Of a DNA stretch of 45,119 nucleotides, positions 7,196 to 16,070 are shown piece after piece. The notes beneath the pieces were generated by a model, which had not been told where the DNA came from, made no database searches, and saw only the letters and a program-made list of their open reading frames with translations. Origin of the DNA: Deltaproteobacteria bacterium RIFCSPLOWO2_12_FULL_60_19. Its GTDB lineage: Bacteria; Desulfobacterota; Binatia; UBA9968. The position numbers and the translations under genes were made by a program. Location: assembly GCA_001798595.1 (NCBI GenBank), contig MGSS01000154.1, positions 23,169 through 68,287 of the forward strand. The letters are read 5' to 3'. Positions within the stretch are counted from its first letter, which is position 1; the number at the start of each line of letters is the position of its first letter.

Positions 7196-8821
7196 TCATA
7201 CCTTCTTTTTCTGCTGCAAGATCTCTTCCGCTATCTTATCGAACTCGCCGCGGTCGCCCATCTCGGCGTGGCGGCGATAGCTCTCCGGCCATTCCCCCCA
7301 GGAGACGCCGTGCCACGGCTCGCGCGGCTTAAGCGGCGGAAGCCCCTCCTCTTCCCAGATCTCCCTGGCCCGCTCCATGTATTTTTTGGTCGGCAAAGAG
7401 GTCGGCGTGTAGGGCCACTTGCGCGTCGCGTCGATCAAGATCGAAGAATTTCCCTGAAGCCCGGAGCGGTTGGTCGGATATTCCTGCTCGTCGAGCGATA
7501 GGGTGCGCGGGCCGCCCGACTGGTCCGCCGTCGCGCCCCGGCCCTGGACGATGTGAGTGTCGCGGTGGGGTTGATAGCGAAAACAGATCGCCCAGAAGAC
7601 GGAATCCAAATCCCACGGGTCGATATCGTCGTCGACGGCGATGGCGATCTTGGGCCATTCGGTCGAGACGGCGAGCGAGGCGTTGAGCGCCTGCCAGACG
7701 GTTCGATTGGAGGTCCGTGTGCCGCCCAGGTCTTGCAGCCGGATGACGGTCAGCCGGCGCGACCCGCCGCAGTGGTGAAACGCCACGTCTTTCACCTGGG
7801 GAATGCCGCAGGAGCCGCGGAGAAAGTTGATCATGTGGGCTTCGCGATTGATGTTGCCCATCACGCTCGACTCGCTCGGCGGAAATTGGTCGACTAGATC
7901 GTGCCAGATGGGATTTTTGCGGTGCGTGATGCAGCGGATGTGAAAAGCCAGGGCCGAGCGATCGATAAAAGTGTAGCCGGTGTGCTCGCCGCTCGCGGGG
8001 TCCGGCAGAACGTAGTCCGTGGGGATTTCTCCTTCCAGGACGATCTCCGCCGTCGCCGGAACGTCCAGATCGACCGTCTCGCAACGCACCACCTCGATCG
8101 GCTCGCCCGCCAGGCCGCCGGCGACATCCAGCTCGGAGACGCCGTAAGGAATCTCCGTGATGCTGGTCATCACCACGGCCGGCGACGGCCCCACGACCGC
8201 CGCCACCTGGAGCGGCACGCCGCGCCCTTTGCACTTCTGCCAGTGGATTCTCATATGGCCGCGCGGCGAAACCCGGGCGCAACTTTCCAACGGGCCGAGC
8301 AAGACGCCGTTGTAAGTGCCGACGTTGACCTCTCCCGTCTCCGGATCTTTGCTGACCCAGCAGAGGCCGCTCAAGCGGGGCAGCGCCTCCCAACCGTTGG
8401 TGGTGACCGGTATCGGAAACTCTTTGAGCCCGCCGTGGGCGAGCAATCCTTCGCCGGCGTGGATCTCCTCTTTCACCGGCCCGCTCGGGACGCGCTTAGG
8501 AGGCAGAGGGCGGCGAAAGGCCTCGGCCCACCTGTCGTACATCGCCTGGCGGGTCGCGGCGCAGTTGAGCGCTATGGCATAGGCTTCTAAAGACGGCGCG
8601 ATGACCGCGGAGGCGACCGCGCCGTTGTAACTCTCGCCGTGGGTTCCCACGAGCCGGTCGAAGAGAAAGCCGAAACGTTCGCCCTCGTCGAGGCCGCGGA
8701 ACTGCCAACGGACGAGAGGATGCAGCTCCGTGTCCTTGTTGATTGCGCGGCGGATGCGTTTGAGCTTGCCCGCTTTTTCCAGCGCTTCGAGATAACCTCT
8801 TAAATCTTTGTATGCGGCCAT
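7196..8821 (-). CDS. UbiD-family protein with altered catalytic positions
   Basis: 541 residues from ATG at 8821, longer than the other UbiD here because of a C-terminal tail of about 40 residues. The opening MAAYKDLRGYLEALEKAG, the QFPPSESSVMGNINRE region and ILIDATRKWPYTPTSLP are family hallmarks. The active-site positions differ from the canonical set: the GTYR arginine is Asn171 (NVGTYNGV) and the EGPFGE motif reads DPASGE, giving Asp274 for the first glutamate while Glu279 is kept. It follows the SsuA/THI5-type gene by 4 bp, so the two are surely co-transcribed. It may be a decarboxylase with shifted chemistry, or a partner subunit of the canonical UbiD, since multi-subunit UbiD-like carboxylases with inactive paralogues are known. 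Function is inferred from family only. Confidence 0.92.
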   Translation of the reverse strand: MAAYKDLRGYLEALEKAGKLKRIRRAINKDTELHPLVRWQFRGLDEGERFGFLFDRLVGTHGESYNGAVASAVIAPSLEAYAIALNCAATRQAMYDRWAEAFRRPLPPKRVPSGPVKEEIHAGEGLLAHGGLKEFPIPVTTNGWEALPRLSGLCWVSKDPETGEVNVGTYNGVLLGPLESCARVSPRGHMRIHWQKCKGRGVPLQVAAVVGPSPAVVMTSITEIPYGVSELDVAGGLAGEPIEVVRCETVDLDVPATAEIVLEGEIPTDYVLPDPASGEHTGYTFIDRSALAFHIRCITHRKNPIWHDLVDQFPPSESSVMGNINREAHMINFLRGSCGIPQVKDVAFHHCGGSRRLTVIRLQDLGGTRTSNRTVWQALNASLAVSTEWPKIAIAVDDDIDPWDLDSVFWAICFRYQPHRDTHIVQGRGATADQSGGPRTLSLDEQEYPTNRSGLQGNSSILIDATRKWPYTPTSLPTKKYMERAREIWEEEGLPPLKPREPWHGVSWGEWPESYRRHAEMGDRGEFDKIAEEILQQKKKV

Positions 8822-8825
8822 CGCT

Positions 8826-9794
8826 TCACTCTTTGATGCCCAGCTCCTTGTGGGCCTCGGTCAAAAACGTCAGCTGGACCACCTGAGAAAGCGGAACCTC
8901 TTTTTGCTGCTTGGTCGTGGCGAGCGTCTGCTCGATGACCTTGCGAACGGCTTCCATCGTCGCCGAGCCGCTCGGGCTCAACGTCCTTACCATGCTCTGG
9001 TAACTTCGCTCCGCGATGTCGGGCTCGATGTTCCATTCCTTGGAGATCAAGCTCACGACTCTGCCCTTTTCCCTGCGCAGGTAGATAAGGCTCTTGACGA
9101 AGCCGCGCACCATTCGCCTGACTTGATCCGGATTGGCGCGGATCTTGTCGTCCGAAGTCACAAGCCCGGCCTGAAGCTGGTCTTTCACGACGTCGGCGGC
9201 CCACGCGATAACCTTGAATCCCTCTCGCTCGGCGATCGCGTCGTAGGGCGGAGTGAACAGCGCCGCTTGGACCGCGTTGGCGCGCAGCGCGGCCAGCTGG
9301 TTGGTCTGGGTTCCGAGCGGCATCGTGATGATGTCTTTATCCGGGTTCAGCCCGGAATGGCGGACGATCTCGCGCGCGACGATGTCCGTGGTGCTGCCCT
9401 TGGAGGAGACCGAGATGAGTTTGCCTTTAAGGTCCGCCACGCTCTTTATCTCGGGACGCACATTCAAGGACAGGGCGGCTTGAATGCCGCCGAAGGCTAT
9501 GACTTTTACCGGGAGTCCGGTTGTGGCCGCCCGGAGCATGGTATCCGCAGCCGTCCCGAAATCCAGCTCGCGCGAGATCAGCGCCGGCCCTACCAGGGCG
9601 GTGCGCATCTGCACGATCTGGACATCGAGCCGCTCTTCTCGAAAGAGCCCGAAGCGGGCGCCGACATAAGAAGGGAGCTGACTTAAGGCATGGACCGGCA
9701 CCGCGAGGGTGACGCGCTCGAGCTTCTCTTGGGCGAACACCGGTAAGGAAAAGAAAAGGAAGAGAAACACGCATAGAAGCTCCGTCTTTCTCAC
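8826..9794 (-). CDS. ABC transporter substrate-binding protein, SsuA/THI5 (NMT1) type
   Basis: 322 residues. A classical signal peptide is visible (LLCVFLFLFFSLPVFA before QEKLERV), so the mature protein is periplasmic. Features of the NitT/TauT/THI5-like group follow: VTLAVPVHALSQLPSYVGARFGLF, DFGTAADTMLRAA, SVADLKGKLISVS and an RKVIEQTLATTK C-terminal helix. Such proteins deliver sulfonates, nitrate, thiamine precursors or aromatic acids to an ABC permease, but no permease or ATPase gene lies in the window. It is the first gene of the left minus-strand operon, 4 bp before the second UbiD gene, which suggests it binds the substrate of the UbiD/molybdopterin enzymes (inference). The 370 bp upstream hold no further gene. 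Confidence 0.9.
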   Translation of the reverse strand: MRKTELLCVFLFLFFSLPVFAQEKLERVTLAVPVHALSQLPSYVGARFGLFREERLDVQIVQMRTALVGPALISRELDFGTAADTMLRAATTGLPVKVIAFGGIQAALSLNVRPEIKSVADLKGKLISVSSKGSTTDIVAREIVRHSGLNPDKDIITMPLGTQTNQLAALRANAVQAALFTPPYDAIAEREGFKVIAWAADVVKDQLQAGLVTSDDKIRANPDQVRRMVRGFVKSLIYLRREKGRVVSLISKEWNIEPDIAERSYQSMVRTLSPSGSATMEAVRKVIEQTLATTKQQKEVPLSQVVQLTFLTEAHKELGIKE

Positions 9795-10166
9795 GTCACA
9801 CCTGCCAGCCCAGATTATTCATTGCTGACCGTCGGCCTCGGCTGCCTTTACCCTTGGCGGCCTTTGCGTCTTTGCGCGAGAATGTTCTTACCCGCTCCTT
9901 GTTTTTGATCGCGCCAAGACGCCAAGAGCGCAAAGAAGACCAGCTTGGTGGTAAGCTTCGCAATTACGATGCCACGCTTCGACGTTGCTGTGCTGGCCGC
10001 GTCGGAACTCGATTCGCGGAAGAAGGGATTCTTATCGGTGAGAAAATGGCGGCGGCGTTTTCTTATACTAGATAAAACATGGGCGGTGCGATCGCGCTAC
10101 AGCAACGGTTTGAAATGCAGCGAGCAACAGACTATAAACAGAGCATTAAGCCCTTTCGGGGCGCTC
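9795..10166. other. Intergenic region between divergent operons, with inverted repeat
   Basis: No convincing gene in these 372 bp. Two related, oppositely oriented blocks made of CTTGGCG / TTTGCGTCTTTGCGCGA words lie at 9851-9882 and 9908-9936 and could form a long imperfect hairpin. The reading frame of the downstream activator can be extended upstream to a TTG at 9945, but that part has no ribosome site and no recognisable domain. Promoters for both flanking genes must lie here; I see no -24/-12 element and no convincing -35/-10 pair. Confidence 0.6.
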
Positions 10167-11111
10167 ATGGAAAACGACTTCGGACAAATTATCGGCAAGA
10201 GCAAGCCGCTCAGGGACGTGCTGGAGGTGGCGAAGAAAGTCGCGCCCACCCAGGCTACCGTTCTGATTACGGGCGAGAGCGGCAGCGGCAAGGAGCTGAT
10301 CGCCCACGGCATCCACGCCCACAGCGACCGGCACGACAAGCTCTTCCTGCCGGTCAACTGCGGCGCGCTGCCGGAGACGTTGTTGGAGAGCCTCCTGTTC
10401 GGCCACATGAAGGGCTCCTTCACCGGCGCCTTTGCCAATCAGGAAGGGCTCTTTGAGAAAGCGCGCGGCGGGACGATCTTCCTGGACGAGATCGGCGAGA
10501 TTCCGCAGCACTTGCAGGTGAAACTCCTGCGCGCGCTTGAGGCCAAAGAGATTCTCCCGATCGGCTGCACGACGCCGCGGCGGATCGACGTCCGGGTGCT
10601 CGCGGCGACCAATCGGGATTTGAAGAAAGAGGTCGAGCTCGGCCGCTTTCGCGACGATCTCTACTATCGGCTCAACGTCATGGAGATCCACATCCCGCCC
10701 CTGAGGGAGCGGCCGGAAGACATTCCCATGCTGATCGAGTATCTGATTCAGAAGCACAATCCGGAGCTGAAAAGAAATTTCAAAGGGGCGCAGCCCCCGG
10801 TGGTGCGCGCGCTCATGTCGCTACCCTGGAAGGGCAACGTGCGCGAGCTGGACAACGTGATCGAACACATCATGATCCTGGCGGACGGCGAATGGATCAC
10901 GCTCAACGACATGCCGCCCGCGTTGCTCAACAGCGACGAGACGGTGCCGCCGTTTACGCCCGATCTCAAGGAGGCGGTAATGCAGTTCGAGAAGCAGCAC
11001 ATCGTGAGGGTGTTGGATCAGGTCGGGCAGGACAGGAAAGAGGCCGCCAAGCTGCTCGACATCAGTCTCTCTTCGCTCTATCGGAAGTTGGAAGAACTCG
11101 GTATCTCGTAG
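10167..11111 (+). CDS. Sigma-54-dependent transcriptional activator without sensor domain (PspF-like layout)
   Basis: 314 residues from ATG at 10167. The AAA+ sigma-54 interaction domain fills residues 1-240: Walker A GESGSGKE (36-43), the sigma-54 contact loop as GSFTGA (83-88, usually GAFTGA), Walker B GGTIFLDEIG (101-110) and the arginine-finger region FRDDLYYRLNV. A Fis-type helix-turn-helix follows at the C-terminus (QVGQDRKEAAKLLDISLSSLYRKLEEL). There is no receiver, GAF or PAS domain, as in PspF, so control would have to come from a partner protein or expression level. A consensus -24/-12 promoter starts 109 bp downstream, and four more lie within 10 kb, so it is the natural candidate regulator of these. 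The start has no strong ribosome site; an upstream TTG at 9945 is less likely. Confidence 0.9.
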   Translation: MENDFGQIIGKSKPLRDVLEVAKKVAPTQATVLITGESGSGKELIAHGIHAHSDRHDKLFLPVNCGALPETLLESLLFGHMKGSFTGAFANQEGLFEKARGGTIFLDEIGEIPQHLQVKLLRALEAKEILPIGCTTPRRIDVRVLAATNRDLKKEVELGRFRDDLYYRLNVMEIHIPPLRERPEDIPMLIEYLIQKHNPELKRNFKGAQPPVVRALMSLPWKGNVRELDNVIEHIMILADGEWITLNDMPPALLNSDETVPPFTPDLKEAVMQFEKQHIVRVLDQVGQDRKEAAKLLDISLSSLYRKLEELGIS

Positions 11112-11219
11112 CCTCTATTCTTTGGGAAGCTGCGGCTGCTTTTTTCCGGAATCCAGGAAAAAAACGGTCGGTTTCCACCCGCCACGCTCCGATCGGGGGC
11201 CGTCCGATTGACGTTTCAA

Positions 11220-11235
11220 TGGCACTCTAATTGCT
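11220..11235 (+). promoter_or_regulatory. Sigma-54 (-24/-12) promoter of the kinase gene
   Basis: TGGCAC-TCTAA-TTGCT is an exact match to the core -24/-12 consensus with the required GG-N10-GC spacing. Transcription would begin near 11247, leaving a leader of about 48 nt before the ATG at 11295. The activator gene ends 109 bp upstream. Confidence 0.85.
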
Positions 11236-11294
11236 TTCGGATTTATCCAGACAGGAACGACCGCCACAATGCTTGCTGAAAGAAGGGCGCGGAG

Positions 11295-12860
11295 ATGAGT
11301 TTAGCCAAGGCCGACGATTCGTCCCTATTGGAGGCCATGCTCGATCCTTGCTTTTACCCGCGTCGGCCTCCTCGGGTCACTCATCTGGAGACCCACATTT
11401 CCCATCTCTTTTTCGCCGGCGATCTGGTTTACAAGATAAAAAAGGCGGTTCAGTATTCATTCGTAGACTATTCCACGCCGGCAAAGAGGAAGTATTTTCT
11501 GCAAGAGGAGCTGCTGTTGAACAGAAGGCTCGCGCCGTCTGTCTATCTCGGCATCCTCCCCATCTCCCACGACGACTATGGGTGGCAATTAGGCAGCGAC
11601 GCGCACCCGGCGGAAAACGTCCTCGTCATGCGCCGTTTGCCGGCGAGAAGAATGCTGGACTATCTGCTGGAGCAGGGACAGGTGACCGTGCCTATGATGC
11701 AATCTCTGGCCGAACTCCTGGCGCAGTTTCACGCCGAGGCGCGGACCAGCGAAAAAATCCGCATGCGCGGCCGGCCCGAGGTTGTCCAAGAGGTCTTGGA
11801 GCGAAACCTCTCCGATATCCGGCCCTTCATCGGGCGATTGCTGAGCGAGGAGACCTATGCGGCGATCGCGAGCTTTTTCAGCCGATCTTTGTCCCTCCAC
11901 CGTGGCTTGATGGAACGCCGGGTGGACGAGGGGCGCATCCGTGAGCTGCACGGCGATCTGCACTGCGAGCACGTCTGTTTCGCGCCGGAGGGGATTCAAA
12001 TCTTCGACTGTGTGGAATTCAATCCCGACCTGCGCCGCTTCGACGTCGCCGCGGAGATCGCGTTTCTATTGATGGATATGGAATGTCGCGGGGCGGGAGA
12101 GCTTGGCCGGGCGTTCCTGGGCCGCTACGTCGAGCTGTCCGGAGATCGCGAGCTGCCGGAGCTGCTAAGCCTTTACAAATGCTATCGCGCGTTGGTGCGC
12201 GGCAAAGTTTATGCGCTCCAGGCGGCCAAAATGTCGGATGTCGCGGGACGCTACTTCGATCTCGCCTATAGCTACACCTGGGATGAGTTCAAGCCCTTTC
12301 TGATTCTCGTCTGCGGCCTGACCGGCAGCGGAAAATCGACTCTGGCCCGGGCGCTTGGACGGCGGCTGGGCTTGCCGGTCATCGGCTCGGACGTTACGCG
12401 TAAGCGGCTGGCCGGGGCGCCGGCCGCGCCGCAGCTCGCGTCTTACGGAGAGGGGATTTACAACCCGGCCATGACCGAGCGCACTTACGGCTCATTAACT
12501 GAGCAAGCCGAGCGCTGCATCGTTGATGGCCGAGGGGCAATTTTGGATGCGACATTTCGACGGCAGGCGCAGCGCGCCGCTATTGTGGATTTGGCCGCAA
12601 GAACGCACGTTCCTCTGGTCGTCATTCGTTGTCGTCTGTCGGAGGGTCTCGTTCAGGAGAGGTTGATCAAGCGCTCTGAGGCAGGCAACAACATTTCCGA
12701 TGGGCGGTGGGAAATCTACGCGGTGCAAAAGGAATCCTTCGAGCCGATCGCCGATCTCCCGGCGGAATCTTATTTGATTTTCGATACCGAACTTCCTCCA
12801 GCGGAGGTCGTCTCCGGAGCCGAAACGTTTTTGCGCGCGGCTTTGAAGCGCCGCTCGTAA
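11295..12860 (+). CDS. Bifunctional aminoglycoside phosphotransferase-like / P-loop kinase protein
   Basis: 521 residues with two kinase-like halves. Residues 1-310 are an APH-fold (COG2187 type) domain with the Brenner motif HGDLH (219-223) and metal-binding Asp238 in FDCVEFN. Residues 330-521 form a small P-loop kinase with Walker A GLTGSGKST (341-349) of the COG0645/chloramphenicol-phosphotransferase-like type. This fused architecture is widespread in environmental bacteria, but its substrate is not established; a small molecule or sugar is more likely than an antibiotic. Start ATG at 11295 has GGAG just upstream. The gene lies behind a consensus sigma-54 promoter next to a sigma-54 activator, and its 3' end overlaps the convergent glnE by 91 bp, so the two transcripts are antisense there. 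Control by sigma-54 fits a nitrogen or stress response (inference). Confidence 0.9.
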   Translation: MSLAKADDSSLLEAMLDPCFYPRRPPRVTHLETHISHLFFAGDLVYKIKKAVQYSFVDYSTPAKRKYFLQEELLLNRRLAPSVYLGILPISHDDYGWQLGSDAHPAENVLVMRRLPARRMLDYLLEQGQVTVPMMQSLAELLAQFHAEARTSEKIRMRGRPEVVQEVLERNLSDIRPFIGRLLSEETYAAIASFFSRSLSLHRGLMERRVDEGRIRELHGDLHCEHVCFAPEGIQIFDCVEFNPDLRRFDVAAEIAFLLMDMECRGAGELGRAFLGRYVELSGDRELPELLSLYKCYRALVRGKVYALQAAKMSDVAGRYFDLAYSYTWDEFKPFLILVCGLTGSGKSTLARALGRRLGLPVIGSDVTRKRLAGAPAAPQLASYGEGIYNPAMTERTYGSLTEQAERCIVDGRGAILDATFRRQAQRAAIVDLAARTHVPLVVIRCRLSEGLVQERLIKRSEAGNNISDGRWEIYAVQKESFEPIADLPAESYLIFDTELPPAEVVSGAETFLRAALKRRS

Positions 12861-15800
12861 CAGGCGCGGATACTCTTACGCAGCTTCTCGTAATCCCGGA
12901 GCAGCAACTTTCCCGCCTTGGTTTTCTTTTTGTCTTTATAGCCGAGCGCCAGGGCGATCCCCTGGAGCTTCCCGGCGTCTCTCTCCAGGAGATCGATCGA
13001 TTGCTGGCGTTCGAGCCGTAGTCGATGGTCGAGACGGCGGAGGGAGAGGTAGCTATCCGAGAGCAGCCGGTATTCTTCGCGCCCGATGATCTTGCAGTCG
13101 CTGAGCGCCTTGAGGGCCGCCAGGGTCCCTTGCTGCCGCAGCCCAGTCTCCCGCCACCCGTGCGACAGCTGGAACATCTGCGCCAGGAACTCGACGTCCA
13201 CCATCCCGCCCATGCCTTTTTTTAAATTAAACTGCGAGTCGCTCTCCTGCGCCAGCTCATTTTCCATCCGCATGCGCAGGTGGTCGATCTCCGCGACGCC
13301 CGCTTGGGTCAAGCCTTTCCCATAGGCAAAGGCGCGCGCCACGGCTTCGGCATCGCGGCCGAGCGACGCGTCGCCGCCGGCCGCGCGCATCTTGATGAGC
13401 GCTTGTCTCTCCCACAGTTCCGAGCTGGTTTCATGGTAGTGCCGAAACGCCGCCAGGGAGGTGACGATGGGGCCGGCCCGGCCCGACGGGCGCAGCCGCA
13501 TGTCGATTTTATAGAGCACGCCCTCCACCATGGACGCGGAGAGAAACGTTATAAGCTTCTGGCCGAGTCTTACGTAATAATCGTGCGCGTCCAGAGAGCC
13601 CGAGGCGCCCCCGTCGCTTCGGCTGTCCTCGGAGGCGTCATATATAAAAATTAGGTCAAGGTCCGAGTTATAGTCGAGTTCTCTTCCTCCCAGCTTCCCC
13701 ATGCCGAGCACGGCGAAGCGCCCGCCGGCGATCCTGCCGTAATTTTTTTCTATCTCCCGGAGAGAGAGGTCGAGGGCCGCTTTCACGGAAGCGTCGGCCA
13801 GGTCCGTAAGCTGGCCGAAAATCTCGAGCAGGTCGAGGCCGCCGCCGAGATCGCCGAGGCCGATGCGCAGAAACTCTTCGGCCCTCACGCGCCGCATCGC
13901 GTTGAGCTTCTCCTCGATTTCCGCTCGCCCCGCGGTCGCACCCGTCAGGTCGGCCAGCATTTCGGCGCCGGATTTTTTCAATCTCGTCAGGTCGGTGCGG
14001 ATCAGGCTGTCGAGCAACTCCGGGCGCTGGAGGAACAAGTCGGTCAGAAACTGGCTGCCTGCAAACAGATTGACCAACAGCCGCATGGTTTTGGGATTCT
14101 CCGAGAGGAGCGAGAGAAATCCCGTGCGCGCGCCGATCCGGTGGCTGAACTCCGCCAGATTGAACAGCGCCCGGTCCGGAGCGGAGGAATCGAGGACTGC
14201 TTGCACCAGCGCGGGGCCGAGAGTGCGCATGACCTTGAGCCGCTGGGGACTGGGCGGAGAATAGCGTTCTCCGTCCCGCACGGCGAGCAGGTTACGATAG
14301 GCCTGCTCCGGCTCCGTGAAGCCGAGGCGCCGGATCTCGTCCAGAAAAAGCTCCTCATCGTCCAGGTCGTGCCAAACCGTGCCCGAGCCGGCATCGGTCC
14401 GAGTCTCGTTCTCCTTTTGAGCGCTGTAGAAGAGGCGGTCGAATGCCGCGCGCACCGCTCGGGTGTGCGTCCGATAGTCTTGCCGGAACTGCGCCGCTGC
14501 GCTCTTTCGTTTCGATTTTTCATAACCCAGGCGGCGGGCCAGAGCTTGCTGCTGATCTTCCCCCTCCGGGATCGAATGGGTATGGCCCTCCTGGACTATC
14601 TGAATCTTGTGCTCTACGTTGCGGAGAAACAGATAGGCGCGGCTCAACATGTTTGCTCCGGCAGGCGGAACAAAGTCGTGGCTCGCCAGCAGCGCCAGGG
14701 CTTTGATCGTGTTGGGCTCGCGGATACGCGGCTCGTATCCTCCGTTCACGAGCTGGAGCGCCTGAGCGAAAAACTCTATCTCGCGAATTCCGCCCGGCCC
14801 GAGTTTTACGTTGCTCGCTTGATTCGACGGGTTGAGCAGCTCGCGCTCGATCCGCGCTTTCATCTCCCTTAACTCTTCGACCGTCGTGAAGTCGAGGTAG
14901 CGGCGGTAAATAAACGGCTCGACGTGGCGTAAAAATGACGCGCCCAATTCCTTGTCCCCGGCGACCGGCCGGGCCTTGATCAGCGCCGATCTTTCCCAGC
15001 ACTGGCCCCACGACTCGTAGTAGAGCAGGGCGGAGTCGAGCGATTGGACCATCGGACCGTGGCGGCCGAGCGGGCGCAGGCGAAGATCGGTCCTGAAAAC
15101 AAAGCCGTCCTCGGTGACCTCCCCCATGGTGCGGGTGATTTTTTCGGCGAGAGCGGCGAAGAATTCGCGCGGCGACAGCCGCCCTTTGACGCCGCCCGCG
15201 CTTTCCCCGTCGTCCTCCTCGGAGAGATAGACGATGTCGATGTCGGAGCTGAAGTTGAGCTCCGCGCCGCCGAGCTTCCCCATGCCGAGAATGACGAAGC
15301 GGTTAGGCGTCTCCCTGCCCGGCAGGTTGAGCGCGCCGAAATCCCGCTCCACCGCGGCGCGCGCCGAACGATAGGCGATATCGAGCGATGCCTCCGCGAG
15401 GGCCGTCACTTCTTTTACCGTGTCATCGACGGGGTGTTCGGAGATGAGATCCCTCAGGCCGATACGGAGGTACTCCCGCTGTTTGTGTCGCCGGAGAGTA
15501 CGGGAGACTTCGTCGGGCTGGGCGCTCTTGCCGAGTTTTGCCGACAATTCCGTCAGGTGCTGCGCCACGCTTTTGGCCGTGGTATGAATAGCGCCGCGCA
15601 GGAGTTGGGGCCAGCCCTTGCCTTCCCGGATCAGAATCTCGCTCAGATAGGCGCTGCCGCCCAACAGCCGGATGAGGGGAGGAAGCAATCCCTGCGGCGA
15701 TCGCTTGAGGTTGCCGGCGCCGCCGCTTTCGATCAGCCGCTGAAGGTTCGCGCCGGCGAGGGCGGGCGAGGGACTCTTCTCGGTCAGACGCTGCAACTCT

Positions 15801-15880
15801 CTGCAGCGCGCGGGCGGCAGGCCGTGACCGTGGAGCGCGTTCACAGCGTTAAGGCTAATAGGCTTGGTTCCAAGCTGCAA
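12770..15880 (-). CDS. glnE: Bifunctional glutamine synthetase adenylyltransferase / adenylyl-removing enzyme
   Basis: 1036 residues, slightly above the usual 940-1000. Two nucleotidyltransferase domains are obvious: GMGKLGGAELNFSSDIDIVY (199-218) in the N-terminal deadenylylating half and GMGKLGGRELDYNSDLDLIF (726-745) in the C-terminal adenylylating half, each with the DxD metal site. RLRPLGRHGPMV and RLRPSGRAGPIV repeat the family pattern in both halves. GlnE attaches or removes AMP on glutamine synthetase in the cytoplasm under PII control, tuning ammonia assimilation. The frame begins at TTG 15880 with only a poorly spaced GGTGGAG; a GTG about 40 bp inside is an alternative. It stands alone on the minus strand and converges with the kinase gene. 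The nearby sigma-54 regulator suggests a nitrogen-linked neighbourhood. Confidence 0.96.
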   Translation of the reverse strand: MQLGTKPISLNAVNALHGHGLPPARCRELQRLTEKSPSPALAGANLQRLIESGGAGNLKRSPQGLLPPLIRLLGGSAYLSEILIREGKGWPQLLRGAIHTTAKSVAQHLTELSAKLGKSAQPDEVSRTLRRHKQREYLRIGLRDLISEHPVDDTVKEVTALAEASLDIAYRSARAAVERDFGALNLPGRETPNRFVILGMGKLGGAELNFSSDIDIVYLSEEDDGESAGGVKGRLSPREFFAALAEKITRTMGEVTEDGFVFRTDLRLRPLGRHGPMVQSLDSALLYYESWGQCWERSALIKARPVAGDKELGASFLRHVEPFIYRRYLDFTTVEELREMKARIERELLNPSNQASNVKLGPGGIREIEFFAQALQLVNGGYEPRIREPNTIKALALLASHDFVPPAGANMLSRAYLFLRNVEHKIQIVQEGHTHSIPEGEDQQQALARRLGYEKSKRKSAAAQFRQDYRTHTRAVRAAFDRLFYSAQKENETRTDAGSGTVWHDLDDEELFLDEIRRLGFTEPEQAYRNLLAVRDGERYSPPSPQRLKVMRTLGPALVQAVLDSSAPDRALFNLAEFSHRIGARTGFLSLLSENPKTMRLLVNLFAGSQFLTDLFLQRPELLDSLIRTDLTRLKKSGAEMLADLTGATAGRAEIEEKLNAMRRVRAEEFLRIGLGDLGGGLDLLEIFGQLTDLADASVKAALDLSLREIEKNYGRIAGGRFAVLGMGKLGGRELDYNSDLDLIFIYDASEDSRSDGGASGSLDAHDYYVRLGQKLITFLSASMVEGVLYKIDMRLRPSGRAGPIVTSLAAFRHYHETSSELWERQALIKMRAAGGDASLGRDAEAVARAFAYGKGLTQAGVAEIDHLRMRMENELAQESDSQFNLKKGMGGMVDVEFLAQMFQLSHGWRETGLRQQGTLAALKALSDCKIIGREEYRLLSDSYLSLRRLDHRLRLERQQSIDLLERDAGKLQGIALALGYKDKKKTKAGKLLLRDYEKLRKSIRACYERRFKAARKNVSAPETTSAGGSSVSKIK

Positions 15881-15893
15881 GTCTCCACCCGCT

Positions 15894-15967
15894 CCCTAAC
15901 CCTCTCCCTGAGGCGTAAAGCCTCGTGGAGGCCACGCCTCTTTACGAGGGAGAGGGAAGGCTGAGGG
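15894..15967. repeat. Imperfect inverted repeat upstream of glnE
   Basis: CCCTCTCCCT (15900-15909) pairs with AGGGAGAGGG (15947-15956); inside, GAGGCGT and ACGCCTC form a second stem. The CCCTCTCCC word and its complement recur as a tight hairpin at 37828-37848, so this belongs to a dispersed palindromic family. It lies in the leader or promoter region of glnE; no T-tract is present. Confidence 0.7.
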
Positions 15968-16023
15968 TACACAACGGATTCCGGCAAGGTAACACAACGT
16001 GACACATGGAAGACGTTCGCGCT

Positions 16024-16039
16024 AGGCACGCAACTTGCT
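16024..16039 (+). promoter_or_regulatory. Sigma-54 (-24/-12) promoter before truncated thiolase
   Basis: AGGCACGCAACTTGCT has the GG-N10-GC spacing and matches GGCACG-N4-TTGCT; only the first consensus T is changed. Predicted start near 16050, 20 bp before the thiolase ATG at 16071, which has an AAGGAG ribosome site. Confidence 0.7.
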
Positions 16040-16070
16040 AAATGGTAGTAAAGAAAGACAAGGAGCCGCT

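Noticed and set aside
9945-10166. N-terminal extension of the sigma-54 activator to a TTG at 9945, as a possible sensor domain
   Set aside because: No ribosome site, no recognisable domain, and composition unlike the rest; the ATG at 10167 starts exactly at the AAA+ domain.
15894-15967. Rho-independent terminator or riboswitch before glnE
   Set aside because: The palindrome lacks a T-tract, and its words recur in unrelated gaps, so it is treated as a dispersed repeat.
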